Origin: Gryganskiella cystojenkinii
Taxonomy: Eukaryota > Mortierellomycota > Mortierellomycetes > Mortierellales > Mortierellaceae
Direction of reading: 5' to 3'
Length of the DNA stretch: 64,000 bases
Assembly: GCA_015852425.1 (NCBI GenBank)
Contig: JAAAIG010000053.1
Coordinates: 1 to 64,000, forward strand
Position 1 is the stretch's first letter, and each line of letters opens with the position of its first letter. The notes under the pieces were generated by a model that saw only the letters and a program-made list of their open reading frames with translations, had not been told where the DNA came from and made no database searches. Both the position numbers and the translations under genes were made by a program. Positions 31,564 through 42,942 of the stretch are shown here, piece by piece.

Positions 31564-34500
31564 CTACTCGCGGGCAGACTGAAATAAAGCCTTGTCCATC
31601 AACATGACAAACGGGCTCTTCAACGTGTCAATGACAGGGACTGGAGGGATCTTGAGTGCCGTCCCCTCTTCGTCTTCCCCATCATCACCGTAGTTGATCA
31701 TCTCCAACTCATCAACATCTTCTTGCTGCAGACCCATGCTCTTCAACTCTTTGGCAATTCGGTCATGGTCCCTCTCCTGTGTCATCGTTTCCACAGACAA
31801 TGTGGCCGATGCGGAAGATGACGATGATGCACGTGCCATCTGACGAACCTCCTCACGCTTACGCTCCTTGACCTCGCCGAAATAAGCTTTCAGTGCCTCT
31901 GCCTCCCGTTGGAGCTCTTGCCATTGAGCCTTGTCAACGTTCTCCCGGACGAACCCATTGAGATCTACGGCAACCCGGAGTTCCTCCTCGGTTTTGTAAT
32001 TGATCCTGGTTCGAGCATAACCGGTACGCAGGAACGTCAGGATACTTTCGATCCACTCCAACAAGTCACGGAACAGACCATCGTCCTGCTTATGGACCGA
32101 ATGCACAAACTTGTAAAAGCTTGGCAAGTGCTTGCGAACCAGGTTCAAGTACAACGAGGCCGTCGAAGGTTTGCTTCCGTTACCGCTATGGGTACCATCA
32201 TCGGTGACATCTACCTGTTCGACAATCTTGATCAATTCGTCCACAAAGTCCTTGACGTCCATGAGCGAATCTGCGACATTAGCGGACTTGTAGACCTTGA
32301 CCAGGGGTTCGTAAAAGATGGAGATCAGCTCCTTAAAGATCTCACCCGTGATACCCTGGAAGACCAGACCCATCATCTGTTCCTTGTCCCGGATGCGCAA
32401 GTGTGTGACCAAGAGTTGTTGCAACTGTCGGATCAGGTTCAGGTGTTTTGTACGGGCTTGGAGCTTCTTGGTCGACTTGGAAGAATGGAATCGACGGGTC
32501 GAAGATTCCTCACTCGAGGCCGCAGAAGCCGTCTCACTGTCGCTGTCGCTTTCACTGAAATCGACTTCGACAGATTGTTGCTGTTTCGCCAGCTTGTCCA
32601 GCAGATCCTTCTCGAGTTTCTGCTGAGCGTCCCAGACACGCTTGATCTGAGCAGGTTTGAGGATTGGTTGGATCTCGTCCGACTTCAGCACATCCATGAC
32701 TAGACCCAACTCCGTGATATCGTATGGCTCTTTTGAATAAAACGATGGGTGGTGTAGCGGTTAATACAGGTAACATCGAGCATGCAAAAGATGCATAAAG
32801 ACCAAAAGTTGATACTTACTGTCCTCGGGGAAGATTTTCATGATTACGTCCTTGGGGGCATAGACATAGTTACGGATCTTTTCACATAGACCGGGGTCCT
32901 CGATCGAAGCTTCCAAGACAGTGATATCCTTTTTGTACTCTGATATCTCCTCCTGAATGTTCACTGAGATGATTCGCTGCATCAAGCTTCGACTCCCGAA
33001 GGGTTGCGCTAAAAACAAGTCCATGATGCCCTTCATCATCGCCATCGGGTTCGAGATCTTGAGAAGACCCCACATGGTCCTGTAAGGCATCAATAGGTTG
33101 GTGCGCTTGAGTTGTGTGAAATTCAAGGCTGCGTCATCCGAGGCTGTAAAGACATGGTATAAAGTGGAGGCGAAGTTCATGCAGCCCCACTCGAAGACCT
33201 GTTGGTAAAGGAGAGGCAAATCCTGAACATTTTCGTACTTGCTGAATGCGCTGAACAATCGCGAGACACCACCGGGTTGCAACAGATCCAATTTGACCTG
33301 CTTCATATGGGAATCCAGCTCCTGAACTTTTGCTGCAACCTCACGGTCGAATTTCGCCTGTTGCTCTGCACGGTGTTGATCCAGCATGGTTCGGATCTGG
33401 ACATCCTTGAGTTCTTCTGCGGTCAAAGTGACAGGATCCTTGGTCAAGAACTGAACAAAGGCGGCGGAGGTGACAATCTCGGGTGCAACCTTGGCAAGGT
33501 TGTGGAGGTAACCTCGGAGACTGATGCGGTCCTTCTCCCGAGCAGCTTTGGCACCTGAAGAACCAGACTTGACCTCACATTTTGCTGGAGGCAATGGGAA
33601 CTCATAACGAGGGTATTCTTCTCTCAGCTTTGGCGTAATAAAAATAAACGACGAGATGCTGTTAGAAATCTGAACATTCGACTTTCAAAGGGCTGAAGTC
33701 TTGAGCTTGGCGTTTTTTTTATTTTTTTAATTTTTTTTTTTTGGTCCTTCATGATTAAAACAACTTACCAAGACGTAGAGACGACGGAACTGGCCGTGAC
33801 GTCTGGCCACAACAGCCTCTTTTCCATCGAACTTGCTAGTGACCAAAAACTCCTATTTTTGGAAAAAATTGACCATGAGTGCGTTTCTTTTTGGCTGTTG
33901 TGCGAAGGTTGTTGGCGTTGGGTGGGAGCCTTTCTCCGGGCTCAGGAACAACCATTCACCGCGGGCAGCGCACTGATGAATTTTTCAATGAAAAAAACCA
34001 CATATCGATAACTTGCGATGTTTTGCTGCCAATCAAACACACCCAACAAAGAATAAAAAGGCAAGCCAATGACCACCAAAGCTCTTACTGCATGCTCATG
34101 TTCACGGACATGACGGCGGACCCAAACACTCTTGACTCCAGAGACATTGATACGGGCACCATAGATGACCGTCGAGGGTCCCGAGACATTGGATAGTTCC
34201 AGCGTCGATTCCTTTTGTTGAAGACCCAGCTGATTCAGACTCTCTTCAAGAGAACCCGAACCATGAGCTGCGAGGTTCTTTTTTTCTTGAGCACGTTGCT
34301 CCACAGTTTTGATCGCCATCGAATACATCATGACCATGGTTCGTTCTCCTTTTGCCTTGAGTCGTCTGCGTCGGATCATCTCATCCTTTTCGATCCCATT
34401 CCCAGACTCGAGTTTGGCCCATTCTTCCATAAAATTTTGTAACTTGGGCCAGAGTTCACCCTTGGAGCCGGTCAAAAATGGGAACGGGACGACGATGGAC

Positions 34501-34839
34501 TCGAACAAGTAACGCAGGAATGGCGTGGTCGACTGAGCATGCTCATCTTTTAGATCAAAAGGTCCACCGAGGTTGGGCAGGGTCTCGTAGGGCGATTTTT
34601 GTAAACGGTCTAGTTCGTTGTTGATAAGAGCACCCAGGAGATACTTTTTGAGATAGTGCTCCTGGCTCGGAGTCAGGACTGACGTGTCATTGGCTACATG
34701 GTGTTTGTTTAAAGAAGAGGAGAAGAGAAAAAAAAAAGGTGTTAATAAGGGGCGTTTGAGGAATGAGTTTCTTTTCAAAGGGAATGACAAAAGAACGCGT
34801 GTTGGATGATTGTTTCTGTTTTTCCAACTGACCAGCCAT
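31564..34839 (-). CDS. PX-domain lipid protein, Lec1/YPR097W-like, 889 aa, 5 exons
   Basis: Exons: 34839-34833 (only ATGGCTG), 34693-34089, 33852-33769, 33627-32820 and 32729-31564; the phases close. The N-terminal helical PX-associated region (LTPSQEHYLKKYLLGALINN, then LPNLGGPF and PFLRYLFESIVVPFPFL) leads into a PX domain assembled from three exons (VSGVKSVWVRRHVREHEHAE, then FLVTSKF, RRHGQFRRLYVLLREEYPRY, FPLPPAK). Such domains bind phosphoinositides. The long C-terminal helical region (GYLHNLAKVAPEIVTSAAF, then MPYRTMWGLLKISNPMAMMK) is typical of the fungal family containing yeast Ypr097w/Lec1, reported to affect ergosterol and lipid droplets. Acidic and Ser-rich linkers lie in the last exon. 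The tiny first exon is inferred from phase and from the family-like sequence right after its acceptor. Confidence 0.82.
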
Positions 34840-35535
34840 TGAGAAATGTAGGCACTAATAGTAGTGGTGGTGGTAACGAATGAATTTAATGAGGTGCGTG
34901 AGGTGAGGAGAGTCAAGAGAGAGAAGAAAGTAAAGAAAGAGAAGGACGAAGAAGGAAGAGGAGACACGCGTGAGAAGAAGTCTTCCACATCCACAGGTTT
35001 TCCCAGGGCAAATCACGTGCGTACCGACATTTTAGTAAAAAAATTGGTGGCGTTACAATCTCACCATGTCCTCCCACCAACCAGGAACAGAACGGCTTGT
35101 CTNNNNNNNNNNGGGGGGGTCTCAAGGAATCTCTCGATCCCATTAGTACTGGAATTATCCAGACGTTCAGTGGGTGCATGGCCTGACTCGGAAGAGGAGA
35201 AGGTAAAAAAAACTCTCCTGCAACTGTTTGCACGTATTCACTCGAAGTCAGAACCGGGCGGTCTCCCATCTGCCAGAATACCTCTTCCCAACCCCATTTC
35301 AACGCGGCATTGACCTAACTAAAGAACCATGCTATGCAGTCCTAGACAGAAACAGTCAGACATATCACGCGTGCTCTGGAACGTGTAAAATTTCAGAGTC
35401 CAACATGACAGAGGCAAGCAGGTAGGCGGACAGAGACAATTGCATGGTGAAGGTGAATGAAAGGATGTTTCCTCCACGCAATTCAATCATCCGCGCCACT
35501 AAACTTCAAGGCTTTTTTTCAAAAACACGGATACT
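34840..35535. other. Intergenic with assembly gap
   Basis: The purine-rich top strand at 34860-34985 is the C+T-rich leader side of the PX gene. Nothing recognisable flanks the N run. Frames at 35113-35313 look weakly coding but carry no known motif. Confidence 0.45.
35103..35112. other. Assembly gap (10 N)
   Basis: Ten consecutive undetermined bases followed by a G run. Real length unknown. Confidence 0.98.
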
Positions 35536-37287
35536 TTAATAACGACACTTCTCTGCATCATAACACGAGAGACGTTGAAGCTTGGGCCAGATCTCTGGAA
35601 CCCATCGCAACTGATACGACCCTCCACGCGGATCCCAATGGCCAACCTGGAGCAGTCGAGGAATAGGGTCCTTCTCAAATTCGGACGACAGAATGATCAT
35701 TACTTCTTCATGGTCTTCTGTATCTTGATCACTACCACCGTCCATAACATCGTCGCTAATATCCAGAGCGCACCAATCCGAGGTCACGGAGAGACTGAGA
35801 TCCTGCAACCCCTTCAATTGACTTAATCGATTCAAGACCTCAATTCGCATCCTCTTTGATCTCTTTTGCCTCTGCGCGCTGTCCTCCCCTTCTTTGTCCT
35901 GTATAAGTACTTTACCAATATGCAACACCTCCAAGCTCTGGCAGACCCAGGGCTGTGGTAATGAGCTAAACGGGTTCTCAGCATAGAGATCCAAGTCCCC
36001 AGCTGTGAAATGCTTCAGTCTCGGACAGGAACTCAGGATGACTTGACAGGACCAAGGACAAGCCGTGGCGGAGCTCGGCAGAGCGAGGATCTCAAGGGTC
36101 GCGAAATGTCGTTTCAACTGCATCATCGACTTCATGCCGAATTCGCTTGACGAGATGACGAGTTTCCTGAAAAGGGCAGGATTTAGCTGCAGCATCAAGG
36201 ACTGAGAATGATCCGATACGGAAAAGCCGATGATCTCGACGGATGTCAGCGATTGTGGACAAAAATGTTGCTGTTGTTGTGGCTGTTGCTCTTGAAATGG
36301 TGGTTCACGTGCTGACTCTGGTACTAATGAGTTAACTTTGGCATTGTCGTTCGTAGCGGACGTGGAGGAGACGGTAACAGCGAATGGGACAACATCGGAG
36401 GATGACGACACGAACTCAGGGACATGATTGGACACAGAACGGTACATTTTCTCAAGGGCCTTGGAAGTCTCGACGTTATAATCGACATCGAGACCCGTCT
36501 CCGGGTCGTGATATTGGTTATCGTCCTGGATACGCCAAAACAATCGTCCCAGAGCAGGACATTGTCCGAGCCATTGAACTTGTTGTGCCGAGGTCATGTC
36601 GGTCCCATACCAGTCAAGGATGAGGTTACGCAACCTTGGGAAATACGGTCGTCTCCCCAAAAGACCCTTGTCGCTGTTACCATCGACTCTAACTTCGTTC
36701 CAGATCCGACGCGCGTGTTCGAGATAACAAGATCGGAGGTAGAGACGGGTCAGGTGGTTCGACCTCAGGAACATTAAGCCTTGAACATCTTCGGGTCCCA
36801 TCTCCATATAGGTGATACTGAGATCCGTGACTGAAGGTGCATGCTCGAGGACATCTAGAAGTAGGTTTGGGGGTCCATCCTCGATCTTGTAGTTCTCTGC
36901 ACCTTCGAGTTTTATTGTATGGATCCCAGGGTTACGATTCAAAAGCCAGAGTAAAGTCGCTCGGTGTTCCGGGGTATGCTTGTCGACGACAAGGACCAGG
37001 TTCTGGAGGTGACGACAGCTCATAGAAAGTGGGACCAATAAAACGTTATCGAGTTCGATTGCCAATTGCTTCAGGTGGTGACCGCACCGGACCAAGGCCA
37101 GATCCGAGATATCGATTTTGCGGAGATACACGGCATTGATCTCTCGGTACAGCTCCGGAAGAAAAGTTGTGTGCCAGAGTTTGCAAACAATGACACACTT
37201 GAAGAAATTCGAGTGGGGTAAAAACTTGCAGACATGATGCACAATCTCTGGTAGAAGCATGGGATCCTTTGGAGAAATGGAGGTCAT
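35536..37287 (-). CDS. F-box/LRR-like protein, 583 aa
   Basis: The start chosen is the ATG at 37287 (MTSISPKDPMLLPEI), because it directly precedes the F-box; the frame is open further upstream but that sequence is Arg/Ser-rich without domain character. The F-box (residues about 9-50) reads LLPEIVHHVCKFLPHSNFFK then CVIVCKLWHTTFLPELYREI. Leucine-rich repeats follow (HLKQLAIELDNVLL, SVTDLSITYM, HLTRLYLRSC, FPRLRNLIL, FATLEILALP, CPRLKHFTAG), with a Gln-rich insert in the middle and a C-terminus ending VPEIWPKLQRLSCYDAEKCRY. The EIWPKL motif recalls the LLKIWPxL signature of the 11.5-17.4 kb family, so it is a distant member. Intact, probable SCF substrate receptor by family; substrate unknown. 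Confidence 0.83.
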   Translation of the reverse strand: MTSISPKDPMLLPEIVHHVCKFLPHSNFFKCVIVCKLWHTTFLPELYREINAVYLRKIDISDLALVRCGHHLKQLAIELDNVLLVPLSMSCRHLQNLVLVVDKHTPEHRATLLWLLNRNPGIHTIKLEGAENYKIEDGPPNLLLDVLEHAPSVTDLSITYMEMGPEDVQGLMFLRSNHLTRLYLRSCYLEHARRIWNEVRVDGNSDKGLLGRRPYFPRLRNLILDWYGTDMTSAQQVQWLGQCPALGRLFWRIQDDNQYHDPETGLDVDYNVETSKALEKMYRSVSNHVPEFVSSSSDVVPFAVTVSSTSATNDNAKVNSLVPESAREPPFQEQQPQQQQHFCPQSLTSVEIIGFSVSDHSQSLMLQLNPALFRKLVISSSEFGMKSMMQLKRHFATLEILALPSSATACPWSCQVILSSCPRLKHFTAGDLDLYAENPFSSLPQPWVCQSLEVLHIGKVLIQDKEGEDSAQRQKRSKRMRIEVLNRLSQLKGLQDLSLSVTSDWCALDISDDVMDGGSDQDTEDHEEVMIILSSEFEKDPIPRLLQVGHWDPRGGSYQLRWVPEIWPKLQRLSCYDAEKCRY

Positions 37288-38205
37288 AATGTCGAAATGG
37301 AGTGGAATGAAGGATTGAAGATGTGATTGAGAAAGGAATGAAGAAAGACGAACTGCGGCAGTAAAAAGCTGATTTTTTTGTCCGCATGCAATCAAACAAG
37401 CTCGAGACCCATTATGGCTTTCGTGATATCCATAAAGAGAGTGGTGTGGCCCCGATCGACACCGAGACCGAGACCAAGACCGAGAACCGAGAGCCGAAGA
37501 AGCACTCAAAGGGGCTCAGGCGCGTCTTTTTTGTGTTTTTTTCAATGATGCGCCACCCCTTTCTTGAACTCATGCCACGCGTGAAAAAGATTGCGCGTGT
37601 GCACTTCTTATCCGAAGAAAAAAATACTTTTAGTGTAGGAGACGCGTCGAATGGACTCTCCTCGCTTTGCAGGGTCAGGCTCAAAAACACTGCTGCTTCC
37701 ACCCCCGAGAGTCCACGAGGAACCCTTGCATCCAATTAGAAAGCACAAGGACACTTTTAGCCAAACCAGTTGACCTTGCAAACCTTCCGTGAAAGAAGAA
37801 ATTCACTCGAAAAATGTGTACATGAAGGCAGGGACAGAGGAGGGGAGAGAATGTGGGCGATGAGGACGAGAGGAGACGAAGGTTCTCTCACCTATACGGG
37901 TGTTATTGAAATGATGCTCGTGGGGGAGAAGAAAGAAGAGAAAAGAGGTAGATGAAATGCATTGGATGACATAATGGCATTGGCGGCTTGCACTTGATTA
38001 GTTTTCTTCTTTGCAGACACTGCCGTCGGCCCAGGAAGTGAGATTGGCAGAGTGGCAATGCATGAAATGAGATGAGAGAAAAGACGTCTTTTTTCATTTT
38101 TTTGCTACGCGGTAGTGCATTTGTATGCCCTGTCCTTGACTTCAAAGATCCAAGACGCGCAATGGTTTGACAAAGGGAAGCATTAAGTGGGTCTAAATAT
38201 ATATT
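37288..38205. other. Intergenic
   Basis: No gene supported. Includes the F-box leader (purine-rich top strand 37300-37350), a stretch alternating GAGACC-like trinucleotides at 37460-37490, and the GNAT 3' flank. Confidence 0.5.
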
Positions 38206-38898
38206 TTAAATTGTTCCATCATGAAGGATATGATCTGTAGTATGATCCCGATGGACCGCATAATGAACTGACTCGCGCTCCATTTGCAATTTCTCGACAA
38301 ACATCTTCTTGCTGGCCAACTCGACTCTCATCCCTGCGGCCATGAGAACTTTTTGACTCCCCACGTTGTCAGTGTAAGCGATAGCTCTCGCGATATCACC
38401 ATTCAACCTCTTGAAGATAATCTCGTCGACGACGAACTTGGTGGATCTGGACCCGAACCCTTTGTTTCTGTACTCGAGGCTGACCCAATAACCTAATTCG
38501 ACAATTTTGACGGGTCTTGACTCTGTTGGATGGACGTATGGGACATTCGGGACAGGAAAACAATGGATCCAGCCCACCAGAGGACCCTCGGGTGAAGTCC
38601 GCATGGCCCATCGGTTGTTGAACCCAAATTCGGCACGCCATTTGTAAACATTGTCCATGCGCTGGATCGCATGAGACTCGAGGTATGGGTATTGGAAGGA
38701 ACCAGTGTTAAGATAAACCGCAGTGTCCAAGTTGAGGACCCGGATCATCTCTGGGATATCGTCTGGGGTGACGGCAGAGAGGTAAAGAGGCGAGGTATGA
38801 TCACCACGGCCGGGGATCTCGAACGGACCCATGAGTTCCATAGTGGGCGGGACCGGCCCCCACCGAGCCTTGAAGTCGTCGATCATGTTGGTTGTCAT
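38206..38898 (-). CDS. GNAT-family N-acetyltransferase, 230 aa
   Basis: The start at the ATG 38898 gives 230 residues, the same length as the tandem neighbour, which supports both choices. The GNAT fold is visible: N-terminal HTSPLYLSAVTPDDIPEMIR (strand 1/helix 1), GPLVGWIHCFPVP, the acetyl-CoA motif A LGYWVSLEYRNKGFGSRSTK with R-x-x-G-x-G, and AIAYTDNVGSQKVLMAAGM (motif B). The resemblance is to RimJ/RimL-type acetyltransferases, which acetylate protein N-termini or small amines. The true substrate is unknown, and the cytosol is likely since no signal is visible. It diverges clearly from its neighbour but keeps block order. Confidence 0.85.
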   Translation of the reverse strand: MTTNMIDDFKARWGPVPPTMELMGPFEIPGRGDHTSPLYLSAVTPDDIPEMIRVLNLDTAVYLNTGSFQYPYLESHAIQRMDNVYKWRAEFGFNNRWAMRTSPEGPLVGWIHCFPVPNVPYVHPTESRPVKIVELGYWVSLEYRNKGFGSRSTKFVVDEIIFKRLNGDIARAIAYTDNVGSQKVLMAAGMRVELASKKMFVEKLQMERESVHYAVHRDHTTDHILHDGTI

Positions 38899-39176
38899 TT
38901 GGTTGACGATGATCCTGAGAAGAGAGGGAGGTTGATCTTTATATGGTTTGTTGTTTGTTTGTTCGAATGAAGAGGTTTTTATAGGAGAGAGCACTGGACG
39001 CCGTCCCTGTCACCTTTGAGTCACGTTCGATTGGTTCATTTTTCTTCGATCACTGCTCTTTATTTTTGCTGCGGTCAACCAGGCTGGACATTTTTTTTCC
39101 ACAAAAAAAAAAAGAGCATGCTATCCAAACATAGTCAACAATCGTTTCATTTTGATACTTGTCAACAGAGTCCTCT

Positions 39177-39869
39177 TTAATGATCCAGGAACAAGATGTG
39201 GCCAGTATGCTCAGGTTCTCGGTGTCGTCCATAGGTACATACATCTCTCCAGATATTCAGCTTTTTCGAAAACTCTTCCTTTCTCTCCAACTCGACTTTT
39301 AATCCTGCCGACTCGAGGACCTTACGACTCGCCACATTGTCATAGTAAGACCCAGCTCGGATGATATCATACCCAAGACCTCCATCGTCCTCGGGTTTGA
39401 ACAAGATTTCGTCAATCAAAAATTGGGCCGCTCGACTGGCGTATCCGTTCCCCTGGTGATCTGGACTGACCCAATAACCGAGTAGGCAGATCTGGACGTG
39501 CTTTTTGGTCACTGGATGAATATGTGGAGGGTCATAATCTGGGACAGGGATGTACTGGATCCAGCCGATCAGGGGACCCTGAACAGATGTACGGATCGCA
39601 AAGAGACTGTTGTAACCCTGGGTCCTACGGAATTCGTTCGTCTGCGCAATTTTTTCTTGGCCGTGTGATTCGAGATAAGGATACACGGGCATGGACGGTC
39701 CAGTGTTTTGAAAAATGCTTGGGTGGAGGTTCAGGATTCGAACCATCTCTGGGATATCAGTCTCGACCGCTGCAGAGAGGATGAACGGCGAGGTCTTTCC
39801 CTGGACAGTATAAGGGCCCATGAACTTGCAGTTCGACAGATCGAGATTTTGGAGATCCTGGACAGGCAT
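39177..39869 (-). CDS. GNAT-family N-acetyltransferase, 230 aa, tandem paralogue
   Basis: The ATG at 39869 begins MPVQDLQNLDLSNCKFMGPY. Blocks parallel the upstream-facing neighbour: SPFILSAAVETDIPEMVRIL, GPLIGWIQYIPVP, LLGYWVSPDHQGNGYASRAA (Q-x-x-G-x-A acetyl-CoA loop) and AGSYYDNVASRKVLESAGLK. Same strand, 278 nt apart, so a local duplication followed by divergence. Substrate unknown. Confidence 0.85.
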   Translation of the reverse strand: MPVQDLQNLDLSNCKFMGPYTVQGKTSPFILSAAVETDIPEMVRILNLHPSIFQNTGPSMPVYPYLESHGQEKIAQTNEFRRTQGYNSLFAIRTSVQGPLIGWIQYIPVPDYDPPHIHPVTKKHVQICLLGYWVSPDHQGNGYASRAAQFLIDEILFKPEDDGGLGYDIIRAGSYYDNVASRKVLESAGLKVELERKEEFSKKLNIWRDVCTYGRHREPEHTGHILFLDH

Positions 39870-40338
39870 TTTTTCTTTGGAAGAAATAAACAACAATACC
39901 AAGGTTTGAGGTTGTGTGTTTGTTGTGTATGTTTGGTTTCTGAAGATGGAAAGAAAAGAAAGAAGGAAAAAAATGCTTTGTGATTCTTTTTATTCTTGAA
40001 TGGGGCGCCACCAAAAGAAATTTCGTGATATCACTGGAACCGATACGTCCATCTTTCTCCAGGTAGGATCGATAACATCTTTCTTATAATCCAAAAAGAA
40101 GACCCCTGGAGACTGAGAAGCCTATCGTATATTGTGGGATCATGAGCAGAGTTGTTTTTCTTTTATTACTTCGAGGAAATATACTTTTTTTAAGTTATGG
40201 ACAAGGTTAGAACATATATACAAGGGGATAGCCACGAAGGCGATGTGTCATAATGATTCAAGAGTAGCTAGAAGGTTGTGGAGAGTGGGTATCAAAGGGG
40301 AGGAATAAAAGGAAAAATTATCGCAAATGAAGAAAGAT
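39870..40338. other. Intergenic
   Basis: GNAT promoter and 3' flank of the pseudokinase gene; no gene seen. Confidence 0.6.
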
Positions 40339-42942
40339 CTAGAATCCAGAGTCGGCGATCAGGGTCTTGAGTTTTCGTTGTTTGACCGCTGTACTCTGAA
40401 GGATCTTCTTGGCGGCATCGACCTCGGTCGCAACCTTGGAAGGCAACGCCGGTACGGCCGGGTTAGGTTCCTCCTTGGATCCTTTACTTGATTTACCTAG
40501 TCCCAACAATCCACCTTGTTTCTTGATCTTTGCAGGCACCACTGCAGGAAACGTGCCCGAGGCTGATGAAGCCAACGAGGGCGAAGCTGTCGACGATCCA
40601 GGTGCAGAGGAAGCAGAGAGACCCTGGTGTTGCAAGATCCGTTCGGCCATGTGCATCCGTTTCGTCTCTCCCTTCTCGCCCTTCCACTCTGCTAGGACAT
40701 TCCGGCAGAGATCCTGAGCCGATTTCGAGGACCGACTGTCACTCAACGGTGCTTCGACCACACTCAACGCATAATGCAGGCTCCTGGGTTCAGAGCAGGT
40801 CAAGTCCGTGAGCAAGAAGAGCTTCATGAGATCAGCGCGAAGGTAACGGGCCGTCATCCCTAGAGCATTACCCTCATGATGAGATTCAAGGCTGAGGTTG
40901 GCCTCGCCCCGTTCTCGCAAAAGTGTGTAGAGCTCGGACCCGGCGACGGAGGGGATTCCACTGAGGTTTTGGTTCTTGATGTACTTGTGGAAAGCGGTCA
41001 AACCACGGTTGTCCGGGTCGTTTACACTCAGCTTACAATCGTTGATAAGGTACTTGGCCGCCTCCAGGGCAAGATTGTAGCTCGTTGCAAACTCGAGGAC
41101 AATATGCAGGGCGGATTGATGGGTCAGGGTTGTGAGGAGTTGCATCGTTGCACCGTTGCGTTGGAGGGTCTTGAGGACGTCCATGAGGGTCTCGGGTTGG
41201 TAAAAGCAAGCGACATGGATCGGGGCGACCTCGGCCAACATGGAATACAAGGGCAAAGAAACAAGACCATCCGGGTTTGCACCCGATGTCAAGACGTGCC
41301 ATTCAGCCAAAACGGCATTTCCCTCTTGACAAGCCTCCCAGATCGATTGGGGGCCACGCCTTCTTCCAGAAGACATAGAAGAGGAAGAGGATGGTGGTGG
41401 GCCAATGGGTGACATGGGACGCTCAAACCGAAGCTCACCCGAGTGGATCGAAGAGTTCATGGTTGAGATACGACGTACATCTCTAGAAGGGATCATGGGA
41501 ATACCGCCGCCACCGCCGCCGCCACCCGATGACGTGGAACTGCCACTGCTCACAGACATAGACCTCATGGAGGGACCGAACGAAGGCGCAGTCGAAAGTT
41601 TACGTCGTTGTGAAACTGGAGGGATTGGTGGGGGTATCGGTGGTGGTGGAGGCGGGTAATCCGGTTCTCTGGGAGACATGAGCAACTCTCTGGAACGGAA
41701 CTGTGGACTACCCGAGGAACTCGATCCATCATTGTCGATCGAGGGGGATCGAGCGACCTTGATGGACATGTTGCGGGAGAAACCATGGGTGGGAGTCCTG
41801 GGTGGGCTGGGTTGTTGTAGCTTACCCGCATACACTGGCATGAAAGGCTCTTCTTCTAACGATGATTGAATCAAACGACAACAAAAGAATAATATTAGCT
41901 CATCAAGTCCACTTTTTACGCATCGACAGCAAAAGTCGATCGGATGCAATAAACAAAAAAAAAAGACACAGACAGACAGACCAGACAAAAACTACAACAA
42001 CCGCAACTTACCAACAATGCTCAGCTCTTCCAACTGACGCATAACAGCGTTCGCAGGTTGTTTCAACAACACACTCAGACTGTTAATGACCCAATCGAGA
42101 GTGGGACGATCCTGAGGGTTTGCACTCCAACAAGCCTGAAAAATTGCCTCGTATGCAGGGTCCGTCTCTGGAACAGTCTTTTCTCTTCGTCCCGCAACAA
42201 TATTCTGAGCCAGACTGGTCAGTGACCCAGCCTGAGTGACTTGAGCCTTGATGATCTCTTCAAACGGTGGACGACCGCTCGATATCTCCCAGAGAACGAC
42301 ACCAAGAGAATAGATGTCACACTCGACAGAGTATCGGGTTCCGTTCTTGGAAAGTCGTTCTGGTGCGAGGTAAGCCATACGGCAGAGATGTTCTCTGGAC
42401 GAGAGAACTTCCGAGTCTCGACTGTTTCCGAAATCGGAGAGGAGCGCGGATCCGTTCGTGTCGATCAAGACCGAGGCCGAGTGCAGGTGTCGATGACGAG
42501 AGGCTCCGCGCTGGTGAAGGTAGCGCAAGCCCAGAACGATATCCATGGCGAGATTGTACCGATCAGGCCAGGTAAGATGTGGATGAAAATTCAAGAGATA
42601 AGAATGCAGAGTGCCATGTTCTGTATGTTGAAAGACCAAGAGCGGTGACAGGGTCTCGGGTTCGATCGTGTAGCCATGCAGGTGAATGATTTGAGGGCTG
42701 TTTTTGAGGCGATGAAGCAGTCGAATTTCCTTTTCGATCGCTGCAGGATCTTGTGTGGAGGAGGTCGGCTCTCGAAGTTCGATATCGTACTCTTGCCAAC
42801 GACCAATGTGCACTTTTCCGATGCGACCAGGGATATGAGTGTTGTAGACGAGTCTCGAGATCTCTTCAAAGGGGATCTGAGGTGTGTTGTATTGGAGGAC
42901 CGTGAGGATGTCCTGATTGACCGGCATCACGGCAACGGTCAT
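40339..42942 (-). CDS. Pseudokinase-ankyrin protein (TKL-like), 815 aa, 2 exons
   Basis: Exons 42942-42012 and 41855-40339; the phases close. Residues about 25-300 are a tyrosine-kinase-like fold: glycine loop PGRIGKVHIGRW, helix-C EIRLLHRL, DFG (170-172) in LLSDFGNS, APE in YLAPERL, and DIYSLGVVLWEISSGRPPFEE. The catalytic loop reads HRHLHSASVLI (150-160) instead of HRDLKxxN, and the VAIK-type lysine is replaced (DIELR, Arg57). Catalysis is therefore unlikely and a scaffold or pseudokinase is inferred. Residues about 310-500 are disordered and Pro/Ser-rich with poly-Pro and poly-Gly runs. Ankyrin-like repeats follow (GPQSIWEACQEGNAVLAEWH, APIHVACFY, SALHIVLEFATSYNLALEAA, NRGLTAFHKYI), then a Ser-rich and basic tail. 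Partner unknown. Confidence 0.85.

Noticed and set aside
37288..37509. N-terminal extension of the 35.5-kb F-box gene
   Set aside because: Arg/Ser-rich low-complexity sequence without an ATG start; the F-box begins right after the ATG at 37287.
38899..38994. Longer GNAT start
   Set aside because: The upstream start is a GTG codon, and the ATG at 38898 gives the same length as the tandem paralogue.
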